Origin: DAOMNN01 sp964404505
GTDB lineage: Bacteria; Pseudomonadota; Gammaproteobacteria; Burkholderiales; Rhodocyclaceae
Assembly (NCBI GenBank): GCA_964404505.1
Contig: CAYOKH010000055.1
Location: forward strand, 1-11,551
Reading direction: 5' to 3'
Length of the DNA stretch: 11,551 bases
Shown here: positions 1 through 6,730 of the stretch, one piece after another
How positions within the stretch are numbered: position 1 is the stretch's first letter
Layout: each line of letters begins with the position of its first letter
Made by a program: the position numbers and the translations under genes
Notes under the pieces: generated by a model
What the model was told of the DNA's origin: nothing
The model's input: the letters and a program-made list of their open reading frames with translations, nothing else
Database searches by the model: none

Positions 1-120
1 GGACAGTTCTGGCGCCAGCAAGTGGCCCCCCCGGGGCAGGCCAAGAGCGACCTGTCCGAGCGCCGCGGACAGTTCTGGCGCCAGCAAGTGGCCCCCCCGG
101 GGCAGGCCAAGAGCGACCTG
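1..120 (+). repeat. Exact 66-bp-period tandem repeat inside napA
   Basis: Bases 1-54 and 67-120 are identical over all 54 positions, separated by the 12 bases at 55-66, so the period is 66 bp (22 codons, in frame). The natural unit appears to be SERRGQFWRQQVAPPGQAKSDL split as SERR plus GQFWRQQVAPPGQAKSDL: E. coli NapA has a similar ERRxQFWRQQV...GEAKSDLWQ once. Copy 2 runs on into the normal continuation WQYIEFSKRF; copy 1 is followed by SERR instead. Because the window starts inside copy 1, the number of copies upstream is unknown. Each copy contains a run of seven C followed by GGGG. It may be a real in-frame duplication or an assembly artefact at a contig end. Confidence 0.95.
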
Positions 121-951
121 TGGCAGTACATCGAGTTCTCCAAGCGCTTCAAGGTCGAGGATGTGTGGCCCGAGGAGCTGATCGCGAAAAAGCCGGAGTA
201 CCGCGGCAAGACGCTGTTCGACGTCCTGTTCAAGAACGGGGAGGTCGACAAGTATCCGCTCAGCGACGTCGCCACGGTCAATGAGCACGCCTGGTCGAAC
301 TACATGAACGACGAATCGAAGGAACTCGGCTTCTACCTGCAGAAAGGCCTCTTCGAGGAATACGCCCGCTTCGGGCGCGGCAAGGCGCATGACCTCGCCT
401 ACTTCGATGTCTATCACAAGGCACGCGGCCTGCGCTGGCCGGTCGTCGACGGCAAGGAGACCCTGTGGCGCTTCCGCGAGGGCTACGACCCGTATGTGAA
501 GGCGGGCGAGGGCGTGAATTTCTACGGCAACAAGGACGGCAAGGCCATCATCTTCGCGCTGCCTTACGCGGAGCCGCCCGAAAAACCGGATGGCGAATTC
601 GACATGTGGATGTGTACGGGGCGCGTCCTCGAGCACTGGCATACGGGTTCGATGACCCGCCGTGTCGCGGAACTGCACCGCTCGGTGCCCGAGGCGCAGG
701 TGTTCATGCATCCCGAGGACGCTTCCAAACGCGGCCTCCAGCGCGGAATGGCGGTCAAGGTCATGTCCAGGCGCGGTGAGATCGTCGCCCGACTGGAGAC
801 GCGGGGGCGCAACAAGATGCCCAAGGGTACCGTGTTCGTGCCGTTCTTCGACGAGAGCAAGCTGGTGAACAAGCTGATCCTCGATGCGACCTGCCCGATC
901 TCGAAAGAGACCGACTTCAAGAAATGCCCGGTCAAGGTATTGAAGGCCTGA
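1..951 (+). CDS. napA: Periplasmic nitrate reductase catalytic subunit NapA, 3' part (5' end outside window)
   Basis: NapA is the periplasmic Mo-bis-MGD, [4Fe-4S] enzyme that reduces nitrate to nitrite, taking electrons from NapB. The visible 316 residues match the C-terminal part of E. coli NapA closely from memory: LGFYLQKGLFEEYARFGRG, KARGLRWPVV, YVKAGEG, then GRVLEHWHTGSMTRR at window codons 207-221 and the ending KETDFKKC. The last third is the molybdopterin dinucleotide-binding domain. The Tat signal, [4Fe-4S] cysteines and the Mo-ligand cysteine lie upstream and cannot be checked. The frame is open from base 1; GTG at 22 is internal, not a start. Oddity: residues 1-40 contain GQFWRQQVAPPGQAKSDL twice, 22 residues apart, where E. 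coli NapA has it once (see repeat entry). Stop TGA at 949-951; napG follows after 58 bases. Confidence 0.97.
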   Translation, partial: GQFWRQQVAPPGQAKSDLSERRGQFWRQQVAPPGQAKSDLWQYIEFSKRFKVEDVWPEELIAKKPEYRGKTLFDVLFKNGEVDKYPLSDVATVNEHAWSNYMNDESKELGFYLQKGLFEEYARFGRGKAHDLAYFDVYHKARGLRWPVVDGKETLWRFREGYDPYVKAGEGVNFYGNKDGKAIIFALPYAEPPEKPDGEFDMWMCTGRVLEHWHTGSMTRRVAELHRSVPEAQVFMHPEDASKRGLQRGMAVKVMSRRGEIVARLETRGRNKMPKGTVFVPFFDESKLVNKLILDATCPISKETDFKKCPVKVLKA

Positions 952-1009
952 GAGTCAGTGCCGACGGGTGACGGCAACGGGATCGTCGCCCGTCAGGGAT
1001 ATGGATGAC

Positions 1010-1867
1010 ATGAGCAACGCAATCGACAAGCAGCAGATTCGCCAGGGCACACTGCCCCGCCGCCGTTTCCTCAAGGACATGGCGGGGGTGGCGGGCGGTG
1101 CCTGCATGCTGGCGACCGGAGTTGCGCTGTACTCGAAGCAGGCATCGGCATTGCCGGCGACGGCCTTGCGTCCGCCAGGTGCGCTCGCGGAAGGCGACTT
1201 TCTTGCTGCGTGCGTGCGCTGCGGTCTGTGCGTGCGCGATTGCCCCTATGACACGCTCAAGCTCGCCCGACTGGGCGACGGTGTGGCTACCGGTACGCCG
1301 TATTTCGAGGCACGCGACATTCCGTGCGAGATGTGCGACGACATTCCGTGCGTGGTTGCCTGCCCGACCGGTGCGCTGGATCGGGAGTTGACCGATATCG
1401 AGGAAGCACGGATGGGTCTTGCGGTGCTGATCGACCAGGAAACTTGCCTGAACTTCCTGGGTTTGCGCTGCGACGTCTGTTACCGGGTCTGCCCGGTGAT
1501 CGACAAGGCGATCACGCTGGAAAGCATTCACAATCCGCGCTCCGATCGCCATGCGATGCTACTGCCGACGGTTCATTCGGATCACTGTACCGGTTGCGGC
1601 AAGTGCGAACGGGCTTGCGTCCTGCCGGGTGAGGCGGCGATCAAGGTGCTGCCGGCGCGGCTTGCCCAGGGTTCGCGCGCCGATCACTATCTGCGCGGCT
1701 GGGAGGAGCGTGAGGCGGCAGGCCGGTCACTGATCGGCGACCAGATCGAGTTGCCGGTGCGTGGAATGGAGGGGCAGGCCTACGGTGACACGCGCCTGCG
1801 GCCCGACGCACCGCCGCCGGTTGCGCCGGCAAGACCGGGTGGACTCGATTCGGGGTGGAGGCCATGA
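1010..1867 (+). CDS. napG: Ferredoxin-type protein NapG, Tat-exported, four [4Fe-4S] clusters
   Basis: NapG is a periplasmic iron-sulphur protein that with membrane NapH forms a quinol-oxidising branch feeding electrons towards NapA. The 285-residue product has a twin-arginine motif RRRFLK at 17-22 followed by a hydrophobic stretch, so it is predicted to be Tat-exported folded. Four cluster-binding cysteine groups follow: C68/71/74/78, C106/109/114/118, C146/154/157/161 and C193/196/199/203. ARDIPCEMC and GLRCDVCYR are near-identical to E. coli NapG. I chose ATG 1010 because AGGGA at 995-999 sits 10 bases upstream; ATG 1001 and GTG 968 are in-frame alternatives that only lengthen the cytoplasmic end. 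It is longer than E. coli NapG (about 231 residues), mainly through a C-terminal tail ending in a Pro-rich stretch (266-285). The stop overlaps the napH start as ATGA. Confidence 0.96.
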   Translation: MSNAIDKQQIRQGTLPRRRFLKDMAGVAGGACMLATGVALYSKQASALPATALRPPGALAEGDFLAACVRCGLCVRDCPYDTLKLARLGDGVATGTPYFEARDIPCEMCDDIPCVVACPTGALDRELTDIEEARMGLAVLIDQETCLNFLGLRCDVCYRVCPVIDKAITLESIHNPRSDRHAMLLPTVHSDHCTGCGKCERACVLPGEAAIKVLPARLAQGSRADHYLRGWEEREAAGRSLIGDQIELPVRGMEGQAYGDTRLRPDAPPPVAPARPGGLDSGWRP

Positions 1868-2784
1868 GCGCGAACAACGTTCCCGTCGATTCTGCCGCAG
1901 AAGTCGTCCCGGGTGGCAGGACGCGCGCAAACATGGCCCGGCCCGGTGCCGAGGCCGTGGAGACCAAGGGGTGGCTCCGCGCGACCAAGTGGTTGCTGCT
2001 GCGTCGCGCTTCGCAATTCGGCATTCTTGCGCTGTTCCTGATCGGACCATGGCTCGGCATCTGGATCGTCAAGGGCAACCTGTCGTCGAGCCTGACCTTG
2101 GGCGTACTGCCCCTGACCGATCCGTTCCTGCTTGCCCAGTCATTCGCTTCGGGTCACATCCCATACAAGGAAGCGCTTCTGGGCGGCGGAATCGTGGTCG
2201 CCTTCTACCTCCTTCTCGGCGGGCGACTGTACTGTTCCTGGGTGTGCCCGCTGAATCTCGTCACCGACGCGGCGGCCTGGCTGCGGCGGCGCCTGCGACT
2301 GAAAGGGGGCAAGGCGCCGGATCCACGCCTGCGCTACTGGCTGCTCGCCTTCGTGCTTGTCGCTACGGCGGTGACCGGCACACTGGCGTGGGAGTGGGTG
2401 AATCCGGTGTCCATGTTCCACCGCGGACTGATCTTCGGCTTCGGCCTCGCATGGGGCATCGTCGGCGGTGTGTTTCTCTATGACCTGCTGATCGCGAGCC
2501 GTGGCTGGTGCAGCCGCATCTGCCCGATGGGCGCGCTCTACGGACTGCTGGGCAGGGCGGCGTTGCTGCGGGTCAGCGCCGCGAGGCGCTCGACCTGCAA
2601 TGACTGCATGGACTGTTTCGCGGTCTGCCCCGAACCCCAGGTGATCCGTCCCGCGCTGAAGGCTGTCGGGCAGGACCACCCGCTGATTCTCAACCAGGAT
2701 TGCACTACCTGCGGCCGATGTGTCGATGTGTGCAGCAAGAATGTATTCCACATTACGACCCGATTTGATAGGAGCGAGTCATGA
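1864..2784 (+). CDS. napH: NapH, membrane iron-sulphur quinol dehydrogenase component
   Basis: NapH is an inner-membrane ferredoxin-type protein that oxidises quinol and passes electrons to NapG. The 306-residue product has about four membrane segments (near 50-70, 105-120, 158-175, 190-210), the paired CxxxCP motifs CSWVCP (124-129) and CSRICP (216-221), and two C-terminal [4Fe-4S] motifs, CNDCMDCFAVCP (245-256) and CTTCGRCVDVCS (280-291). This is the E. coli NapH order, with conserved SSSL, PLTDP, ASGH, GTLxWEWxNPVS and GALYG stretches. ATG 1864 overlaps the napG stop (ATGA); GTG 1855 is an alternative start three codons upstream. The region before the first membrane helix is about ten residues longer than in E. 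coli. Its stop overlaps the napB start, consistent with translational coupling. Confidence 0.97.
   Translation: MSANNVPVDSAAEVVPGGRTRANMARPGAEAVETKGWLRATKWLLLRRASQFGILALFLIGPWLGIWIVKGNLSSSLTLGVLPLTDPFLLAQSFASGHIPYKEALLGGGIVVAFYLLLGGRLYCSWVCPLNLVTDAAAWLRRRLRLKGGKAPDPRLRYWLLAFVLVATAVTGTLAWEWVNPVSMFHRGLIFGFGLAWGIVGGVFLYDLLIASRGWCSRICPMGALYGLLGRAALLRVSAARRSTCNDCMDCFAVCPEPQVIRPALKAVGQDHPLILNQDCTTCGRCVDVCSKNVFHITTRFDRSES
2770..2774 (+). promoter_or_regulatory. Ribosome binding site for napB
   Basis: AGGAG lies six bases before ATG 2781, inside the last codons of napH. It fixes the napB start at the ATGA overlap. Confidence 0.75.
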
Positions 2785-3233
2785 ACAGGAAGACCCGTAA
2801 TCTGGCAATTGCGTTGGTGGTGGCACTCGGCCTGGGTGTCCTCGCCACATCGCAGGCGACTGCGCAGACGGTCAAGAGCATGCGGGGCGTCGATGTCGGC
2901 GCGGCCGAGCCCGCGCCCGGGGAGTATCGACTCCTTCCGGATGGCCCTCCGATCGCGCGCGACTACGTGCAGCAACCCCCCGTGGTGCCGCACAGGATCG
3001 AAGGCTACGAAGTCACCATGAACTTCAACAAATGCATGGATTGCCACTCCTGGAGCCGCCACCGTGAGGAGGGCGCGACCAAGGTCAGCCTGACCCACTT
3101 CAGGGACCGTGACGGGGGCGAGCTGTCCAACATCTCCCCGCGGCGCTACTTCTGCCTGCAGTGCCACGTACCGCAGACAGATGCGCGGCCTCTGGTCGAG
3201 AACCGCTTCCAGCCCGCCACCGGCTTGCGCTAG
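2781..3233 (+). CDS. napB: NapB, periplasmic di-haem cytochrome c subunit of nitrate reductase
   Basis: NapB is the small electron-transfer partner of NapA, relaying electrons from NapC. The 150-residue precursor has a Sec signal peptide (basic MNRKTR, hydrophobic 8-22, likely cleavage near ATAQ at residues 26-29). It has exactly two covalent haem sites, CMDCH (85-89) and CLQCH (125-129). H71 in VPHRI and H106 in SLTHF fit the distal axial ligands known in NapB. The conserved YFCLQCHVPQ and final ENRF stretch match the family, and length is normal. ATG 2781 overlaps the napH stop and has AGGAG upstream. It should require the Ccm proteins encoded downstream for haem attachment. Confidence 0.97.
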   Translation: MNRKTRNLAIALVVALGLGVLATSQATAQTVKSMRGVDVGAAEPAPGEYRLLPDGPPIARDYVQQPPVVPHRIEGYEVTMNFNKCMDCHSWSRHREEGATKVSLTHFRDRDGGELSNISPRRYFCLQCHVPQTDARPLVENRFQPATGLR

Positions 3234-3259
3234 GAACGTCCTGACGAACGGGGAACGAC

Positions 3260-3874
3260 ATGACAGAAGAAAGGAACAAGGGAATGTGGCACAGGCTGCG
3301 TTACGCAGGGATTGGCGCCATCGTGCTGGCATTTGCCGCCGGCATCATCTTCTGGGGCGGTTTCAATACCGTGCTGGAATGGACGAACACCGAGAAGTTC
3401 TGCATTTCGTGCCATGAGATGGAGGTGAACGTCTACGAGGAGTATCGCCAGACCACCCACTACCAGAACCGGACCGGCGTGCGGGCTACCTGCCCGGATT
3501 GCCATGTGCCCAAGGAGTGGGGGCCGAAGATCGTCCGCAAGGTCTACGCCTCCAATGAACTCTGGCACCATTTTCTGGGGACGGTGGACACGCCGGAGAA
3601 GTTCGCGGCCAAACGCATGCAGCTGGCCGAGAACGAGTGGCGGCGGATGCGACGCAATGATTCGCGCGAGTGCCGCAACTGCCACAGTTTCGAGTTCTTC
3701 GATTATGCTGCGCAGGGGCGCCGCTCCAACCAGGCGCACCAGAGGGGACTGGCCGAAGGCAAGACCTGCATCGATTGCCACAAGGGAATTGCCCACTCGT
3801 TGCCGCCGATTGCGCAGGATATCGGTGCCGACCGCGACGCGGTCCCGCCGGGGGTTTTCCGCCCCCCCCACTGA
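3260..3874 (+). CDS. napC: NapC, membrane-anchored tetrahaem cytochrome c quinol dehydrogenase
   Basis: NapC belongs to the NapC/NirT/NrfH family: it oxidises membrane quinol and reduces NapB. The 204-residue protein has a short cytoplasmic N-terminus, one uncleaved membrane anchor (about 15-38) and four haem motifs: CISCH (48-52), CPDCH (78-82), CRNCH (138-142) and CIDCH (170-174). NTEKFCISCHEM, GVRATCPDCHVPKEW and CIDCHKGIAH are typical of NapC. GGGGA ends five bases before ATG 3260. Its position directly after napB and the nap context argue against NirT or NrfH. The C-terminal tail ends in a run of eight C (3862-3869) shortly before the stop, preceded by a five-G run (3850-3854); the tail is probably not functionally constrained. 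It is the last nap gene here. Confidence 0.96.
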   Translation: MTEERNKGMWHRLRYAGIGAIVLAFAAGIIFWGGFNTVLEWTNTEKFCISCHEMEVNVYEEYRQTTHYQNRTGVRATCPDCHVPKEWGPKIVRKVYASNELWHHFLGTVDTPEKFAAKRMQLAENEWRRMRRNDSRECRNCHSFEFFDYAAQGRRSNQAHQRGLAEGKTCIDCHKGIAHSLPPIAQDIGADRDAVPPGVFRPPH

Positions 3875-3907
3875 GGGTCGCTGAACGCAGCGTGGAGTGG
3901 GGCAATC

Positions 3908-3937
3908 GCGACTCCCGGCCCAGCGGCCGGGAGTCGC
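3908..3937 (+). terminator. Perfect 13-bp hairpin after napC (possible terminator or mRNA stabiliser)
   Basis: GCGACTCCCGGCC at 3908-3920 is exactly complementary to GGCCGGGAGTCGC at 3925-3937, with loop CAGC. There is no T run on either side (AAATCACTGG follows on the + strand), so it is not a canonical intrinsic terminator. It lies 33 bases after the napC stop and 61 before the ccmA start. It could attenuate or end nap transcription, or stabilise a processed nap mRNA 3' end while allowing read-through into ccm. The structure is certain as sequence; the role is inferred. Confidence 0.6.
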
Positions 3938-3950
3938 AAATCACTGGCGT

Positions 3951-3981
3951 CAGCATGGGATTTCCCAAACGACCCATGCTG
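3951..3981 (+). promoter_or_regulatory. Inverted repeat just upstream of ccmA
   Basis: CAGCATGGG (3951-3959) is the exact reverse complement of CCCATGCTG (3973-3981), with a 13-base spacer containing TTTCCCA. The repeat ends 17 bases before ATG 3999. The last eight bases of the 5' arm are also complementary to CCCATGCT at 3996-4003, which includes the ccmA start codon. It could be a protein operator or an RNA element; no FNR-type TTGAT-N4-ATCAA site is seen here. Function is unproven. Confidence 0.4.
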
Positions 3982-3998
3982 TGGTTCAATTGCCCCCC

Positions 3999-4625
3999 AT
4001 GCTCGAAGCCAACGAACTAGCCTGCCTCAAGGGTGATCGCCTGCTGTTCCGTGGCCTGGGCCTGCGCCTCGAAGCGGGTGAGATGCTGCGGGTCGCAGGA
4101 CCGAACGGGGTCGGCAAGACCAGCCTCCTGAGAATTCTGTGCGGGCTCGCGATGCAGGAGTACGGACAGGTCCGCTGGCACGGTCTCGATATCCGGCGTG
4201 AGCGCGAAAGCTTTCATCGGGCCCTGCTCTATGTCGGCCACCTGCCCGCTCTCAACGACCTCTTGACGCCGCTGGAGAACCTTCGCTTCGCATGTGCTGC
4301 GGGGGGGGACGATCCGGGCGAATCGGCATGCCTGGATGCGCTTGCGCGAATCGGACTGGGGGGTCAGGTCGATCTCCCCGCGCGGGTTCTGTCGCAGGGG
4401 CAGCGGCGCCGGGTTGGACTTGCGCGCCTGTTTCTGTCCGCGTCGCGACCGTTCTGGGTGCTCGACGAGCCCTTCACCGCACTCGACGTCGCGGCCGTGG
4501 CCGATCTCGCCGTCACGCTTTCGGAGCACTGCGACGGCGGAGGAACGGTGATACTGACGACGCACCAGGATGCGCCTTTCACCAAAGCCCCTGCGGTCCT
4601 CGATCTCGCCGGAGTGGCGTGTTGA
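3999..4625 (+). CDS. ccmA: CcmA, ATP-binding subunit of the CcmABC haem-release transporter
   Basis: CcmA is the cytoplasmic ATPase that, with CcmB and CcmC, drives release of haem-loaded CcmE. The 208-residue product has all ABC motifs: Walker A GPNGVGKT (34-41), signature LSQGQ (131-135), Walker B FWVLDEP (152-158) with Glu157, and the switch His in TTHQ (H189). YVGHLPALNDLLTPLENL is typical of CcmA, and the length equals the family norm (E. coli about 207). ATG 3999 is chosen by homology; no good Shine-Dalgarno precedes it (TTCAATTGCCCCCC). GTG 3981 and TTG 3990 are in-frame alternatives. It overlaps ccmB by seven bases if ccmB starts at GTG 4619. Confidence 0.95.
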   Translation: MLEANELACLKGDRLLFRGLGLRLEAGEMLRVAGPNGVGKTSLLRILCGLAMQEYGQVRWHGLDIRRERESFHRALLYVGHLPALNDLLTPLENLRFACAAGGDDPGESACLDALARIGLGGQVDLPARVLSQGQRRRVGLARLFLSASRPFWVLDEPFTALDVAAVADLAVTLSEHCDGGGTVILTTHQDAPFTKAPAVLDLAGVAC

Positions 4626-5299
4626 GCGGAGTTCTGGGGCCGTTTCTCGCAGTCTTGCGCCGCGATCTGCTGCTTGCCTGGCGCGGGCGGGCCGATGTCC
4701 TTGTCACGCTGGCGTTCTTCGTCATCGTGGTGTGCCTGTTCCCCTTCGGCGTGGGCGCGGAAACGAACCAGTTGCGCGCCATCGCGCCGGGCATACTGTG
4801 GGTGGCGGCTTTGCTGTCCACGCTGCTTTCACTTCATCGCCTGTTCGCGCAGGATCACGCAGACGGAACCCTGGAGCAATTGTTGCTGTCCCCGGAACCG
4901 ACGGCACTCTGGGTAACGGCGAAGGTGTCCGCACACTGGATCGTTACCGGTTTGCCGCTCGTGCTCGCCGCGCCGGGTCTGGCCCTGCTGTTTGACGTGG
5001 AACAAGGTGCATTGGGGGTGCTTACGCTATCGTTGGCTCTGGGTTCGCCGATCCTTGCGCTGCTGGGTGCGGTCGGCGCGGCACTGACACTCGGGTTGCG
5101 CGGCGGAGGGGTGTTGCTTGCCTTGCTGGTGTTGCCCCTGTTTGTGCCGGTGCTCATTTTCGGCGCCGGCGCTGTAGACTCCCATCTGGGCGGAACCGGT
5201 GCGACGGCGCATCTGTTGTTGCTGGGGGGCGGACTGCTTGGCGCGCTGGCGCTGGCGCCGTTTGCGTGTGCGGCGGCGCTCAGGATTGCGATGGAATGA
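4619..5299 (+). CDS. ccmB: CcmB, membrane permease subunit of the CcmABC complex
   Basis: CcmB is an inner-membrane partner of CcmA in haem-CcmE release. The 226-residue product has about six hydrophobic segments and family-typical stretches: FPFGVG, IAPGILWVAALLS, LHRLFAQDHADGTLEQLLL, KVSAHWIVTGLPL and GGVLLALLVLPL, ending in a conserved AALRI. The start is not ATG: GTG 4619 (GGAG at 4611-4614, four-base spacer) or the next codon TTG 4622 (seven-base spacer) both fit and overlap the ccmA stop; the choice changes one residue. The stop overlaps the ccmC start (ATGA). Confidence 0.95.
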   Translation: MLSGVLGPFLAVLRRDLLLAWRGRADVLVTLAFFVIVVCLFPFGVGAETNQLRAIAPGILWVAALLSTLLSLHRLFAQDHADGTLEQLLLSPEPTALWVTAKVSAHWIVTGLPLVLAAPGLALLFDVEQGALGVLTLSLALGSPILALLGAVGAALTLGLRGGGVLLALLVLPLFVPVLIFGAGAVDSHLGGTGATAHLLLLGGGLLGALALAPFACAAALRIAME

Positions 5300-6075
5300 T
5301 GACTGACTTACATGAAAAGGCAGGGCACGGCAAGAGCATTCTCCGCTTTGCCGCCCCCCAGGTGTTTTACCCCGTCGCCGGCGCGCTGGCGCCCTGGTTT
5401 GCGGGTGCGGCGGCCGTGCTGACCGTGATCGGATTGTGGATCGGTTTTTTCGTCGCCCCGACCGATTTCCAGCAGGGCGAGGTGTATCGTGTCATCTTCA
5501 TCCATGTCCCGGCGGCGTGGATGTCCATGCTCATCTATCTCGTCATGGCGTTCTGGGCCGCAGTCGGACTGGTGATGAACACCCGTTTGTCCTTCATGAT
5601 GGCGCAGGCGCTGGCGCCGACAGGCGCGATGTTCTGTTTTGTCGCGTTGTGGACCGGCGCATTGTGGGGTCGGCCCACATGGGGGACCTACTGGGTGTGG
5701 GATGCGCGGCTGACCTCGCAGTTGCTGCTGCTGTTCCTGTACCTCGGGTTCATTGCACTGACGCAGGCGATCGAGGATTCCCGCCGGGCGGACCGTGCGG
5801 GGGCGATCATCGCGCTGGTCGGCGCGGTCAACGTGCCAATCATCTATTTCTCCGTGCAGTGGTGGAACACGCTGCATCAGGGAGCGTCCGTAAGCCTGAC
5901 GCGCGCGCCTTCGATGGCGTCGACGATGCTTGCCGGCATGCTGGTCATGGCGCTCGCGGCGTGGGCCTATACCTTCGCCGTTGCATTCTGGAGGGTCCGC
6001 TCGCTGATTCTCGAGCGCGAGCGGCACACCGACTGGGTCGGCGCCGAACTCGAAGCACAGGAGGGCAAGGCATGA
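5296..6075 (+). CDS. ccmC: CcmC, haem handler that loads haem onto CcmE
   Basis: CcmC is an inner-membrane haem-handling protein that presents haem to CcmE and interacts with CcmD. The product (259 residues from ATG 5296, 258 from ATG 5299) has about six membrane helices, the tryptophan-rich WWD-type motif WGRPTWGTYWVWDARLT (124-140), and two periplasmic histidines expected to ligate haem: H70 in FIHVPAAW and H194 in WWNTLHQG. These match E. coli H60 and H184 with an N-terminus about ten residues longer. ATG 5296 overlaps the ccmB stop. The longer open frame from GTG 5266 overlaps ccmB and is not needed. The WWD and His pattern separates it from CcmF and CcsA by size and position. Confidence 0.96.
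   Translation: MMTDLHEKAGHGKSILRFAAPQVFYPVAGALAPWFAGAAAVLTVIGLWIGFFVAPTDFQQGEVYRVIFIHVPAAWMSMLIYLVMAFWAAVGLVMNTRLSFMMAQALAPTGAMFCFVALWTGALWGRPTWGTYWVWDARLTSQLLLLFLYLGFIALTQAIEDSRRADRAGAIIALVGAVNVPIIYFSVQWWNTLHQGASVSLTRAPSMASTMLAGMLVMALAAWAYTFAVAFWRVRSLILERERHTDWVGAELEAQEGKA
6059..6065 (+). promoter_or_regulatory. Strong ribosome binding site for ccmD
   Basis: AGGAGGG lies in the last codons of ccmC, six bases before ATG 6072. It supports the small ccmD frame as a real, translated gene. Confidence 0.75.
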
Positions 6076-6287
6076 TGCAGTGGGAGTCCTGGAGCGCATT
6101 CTGGGGCATGGGCGGCGCGGCTGCGTTCGTGTGGGGCAGCTATGCCGTGACCGCTTTGTTGATCGGCGCGGAACTGATTCTGGTGTTGCGCCGTCGTAGG
6201 GATACCGTACGCCGCCTGGTGCGGCTGCGCCGTGTCGTTCCGGTGGGCGATGGCGGACGGCGTGCGACTGAGGAGATCTTCGAATGA
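6072..6287 (+). CDS. ccmD: CcmD, small membrane protein of the CcmABCD complex
   Basis: CcmD is a small single-helix protein needed for release of holo-CcmE from CcmABC. The 71-residue product has one membrane segment at about 18-39, preceded by FWGMGGAAAFVWGSYAVT, which fits the family consensus around its conserved Tyr (Y24). A strongly basic cytoplasmic stretch follows (RRRRDTVRRLVRLRR), as in known CcmDs. AGGAGGG precedes the ATG. It overlaps ccmC (ATGA) and ccmE (ATGA) at its two ends. Position between ccmC and ccmE is diagnostic even though the sequence is weakly conserved. Confidence 0.92.
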   Translation: MMQWESWSAFWGMGGAAAFVWGSYAVTALLIGAELILVLRRRRDTVRRLVRLRRVVPVGDGGRRATEEIFE

Positions 6288-6730
6288 AACCCCGTAGCAA
6301 GAGACTGGTGCTGCTTGGCAGCGCCCTTACGCTGCTGGTGGGTGCGGTCATGCTCGTGCTTACCGCATTCCAGCAGAATATGGTGTTCTTCCATACGCCG
6401 TCGGAAGTCGCCGAGGGCAAAGCGCCGGTGGAACGTGCGTTCCGCATCGGCGGGATGGTCGAGGAGGGATCGATCATGCGCGAGGCCGACGGCGTCACGG
6501 TGCGCTTCGCGATCACCGACACGGCGCGCGCGATTCCGGTTGCGTACCGCGGCTCGCTCCCCGACCTGTTCCAGGAGGGCAAGGGCGCCGTGGTACAGGG
6601 CAAGCTCGGACCCGACGGGCTCTTCCTCGCTTCGGAGGTGCTTGCGAAACACGACGAGAACTACATGCCTGTCGAGGCACAGTACGCGATTGATCAGGCA
6701 CACCAAGCCGCCCGCACGGTGCAGCAATGA
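6284..6730 (+). CDS. ccmE: CcmE, periplasmic haem chaperone
   Basis: CcmE binds haem covalently and carries it to the CcmF ligase. The 148-residue product has an N-terminal anchor (about 9-28), an OB-fold beta domain and the haem-binding motif LAKHDENY, with H123 the covalent haem ligand and Y127 the axial Tyr (E. coli H130/Y134). FRIGGMVEEGSI and VAYRGSLPDLFQEGKGAVVQG are family signatures. The motif is HxxxY, not the CxxxY variant. GAGGAG at 6270-6275 lies eight bases before ATG 6284. It overlaps ccmD and ccmF by four bases each. Confidence 0.97.
   Translation: MKPRSKRLVLLGSALTLLVGAVMLVLTAFQQNMVFFHTPSEVAEGKAPVERAFRIGGMVEEGSIMREADGVTVRFAITDTARAIPVAYRGSLPDLFQEGKGAVVQGKLGPDGLFLASEVLAKHDENYMPVEAQYAIDQAHQAARTVQQ

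Noticed and set aside
968..1009. Longer NapG start at GTG 968
   Set aside because: It would put 14 extra residues before the Tat motif and lacks a ribosome binding site; ATG 1010 has AGGGA at a suitable distance.
3875..3998. Possible FNR/NarP-type operator or sigma-70 promoter before ccmA
   Set aside because: No TTGAT-N4-ATCAA palindrome and no convincing -35/-10 pair were found in the spacer.
3955..4020. Short frame MGFPKRPMLWFNCPPCSKPTN overlapping the ccmA start, considered as a leader peptide with a CPPC pair
   Set aside because: No ribosome binding site precedes ATG 3955, and a 21-codon frame is easily found by chance. Without conservation I do not call it a gene.
4292..4618. Upstream extension of the ccmB frame to 4292 inside ccmA
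   Set aside because: The extra 109 codons are an Arg/Gly/Ala-rich shadow of ccmA; CcmB homology begins near 4619.
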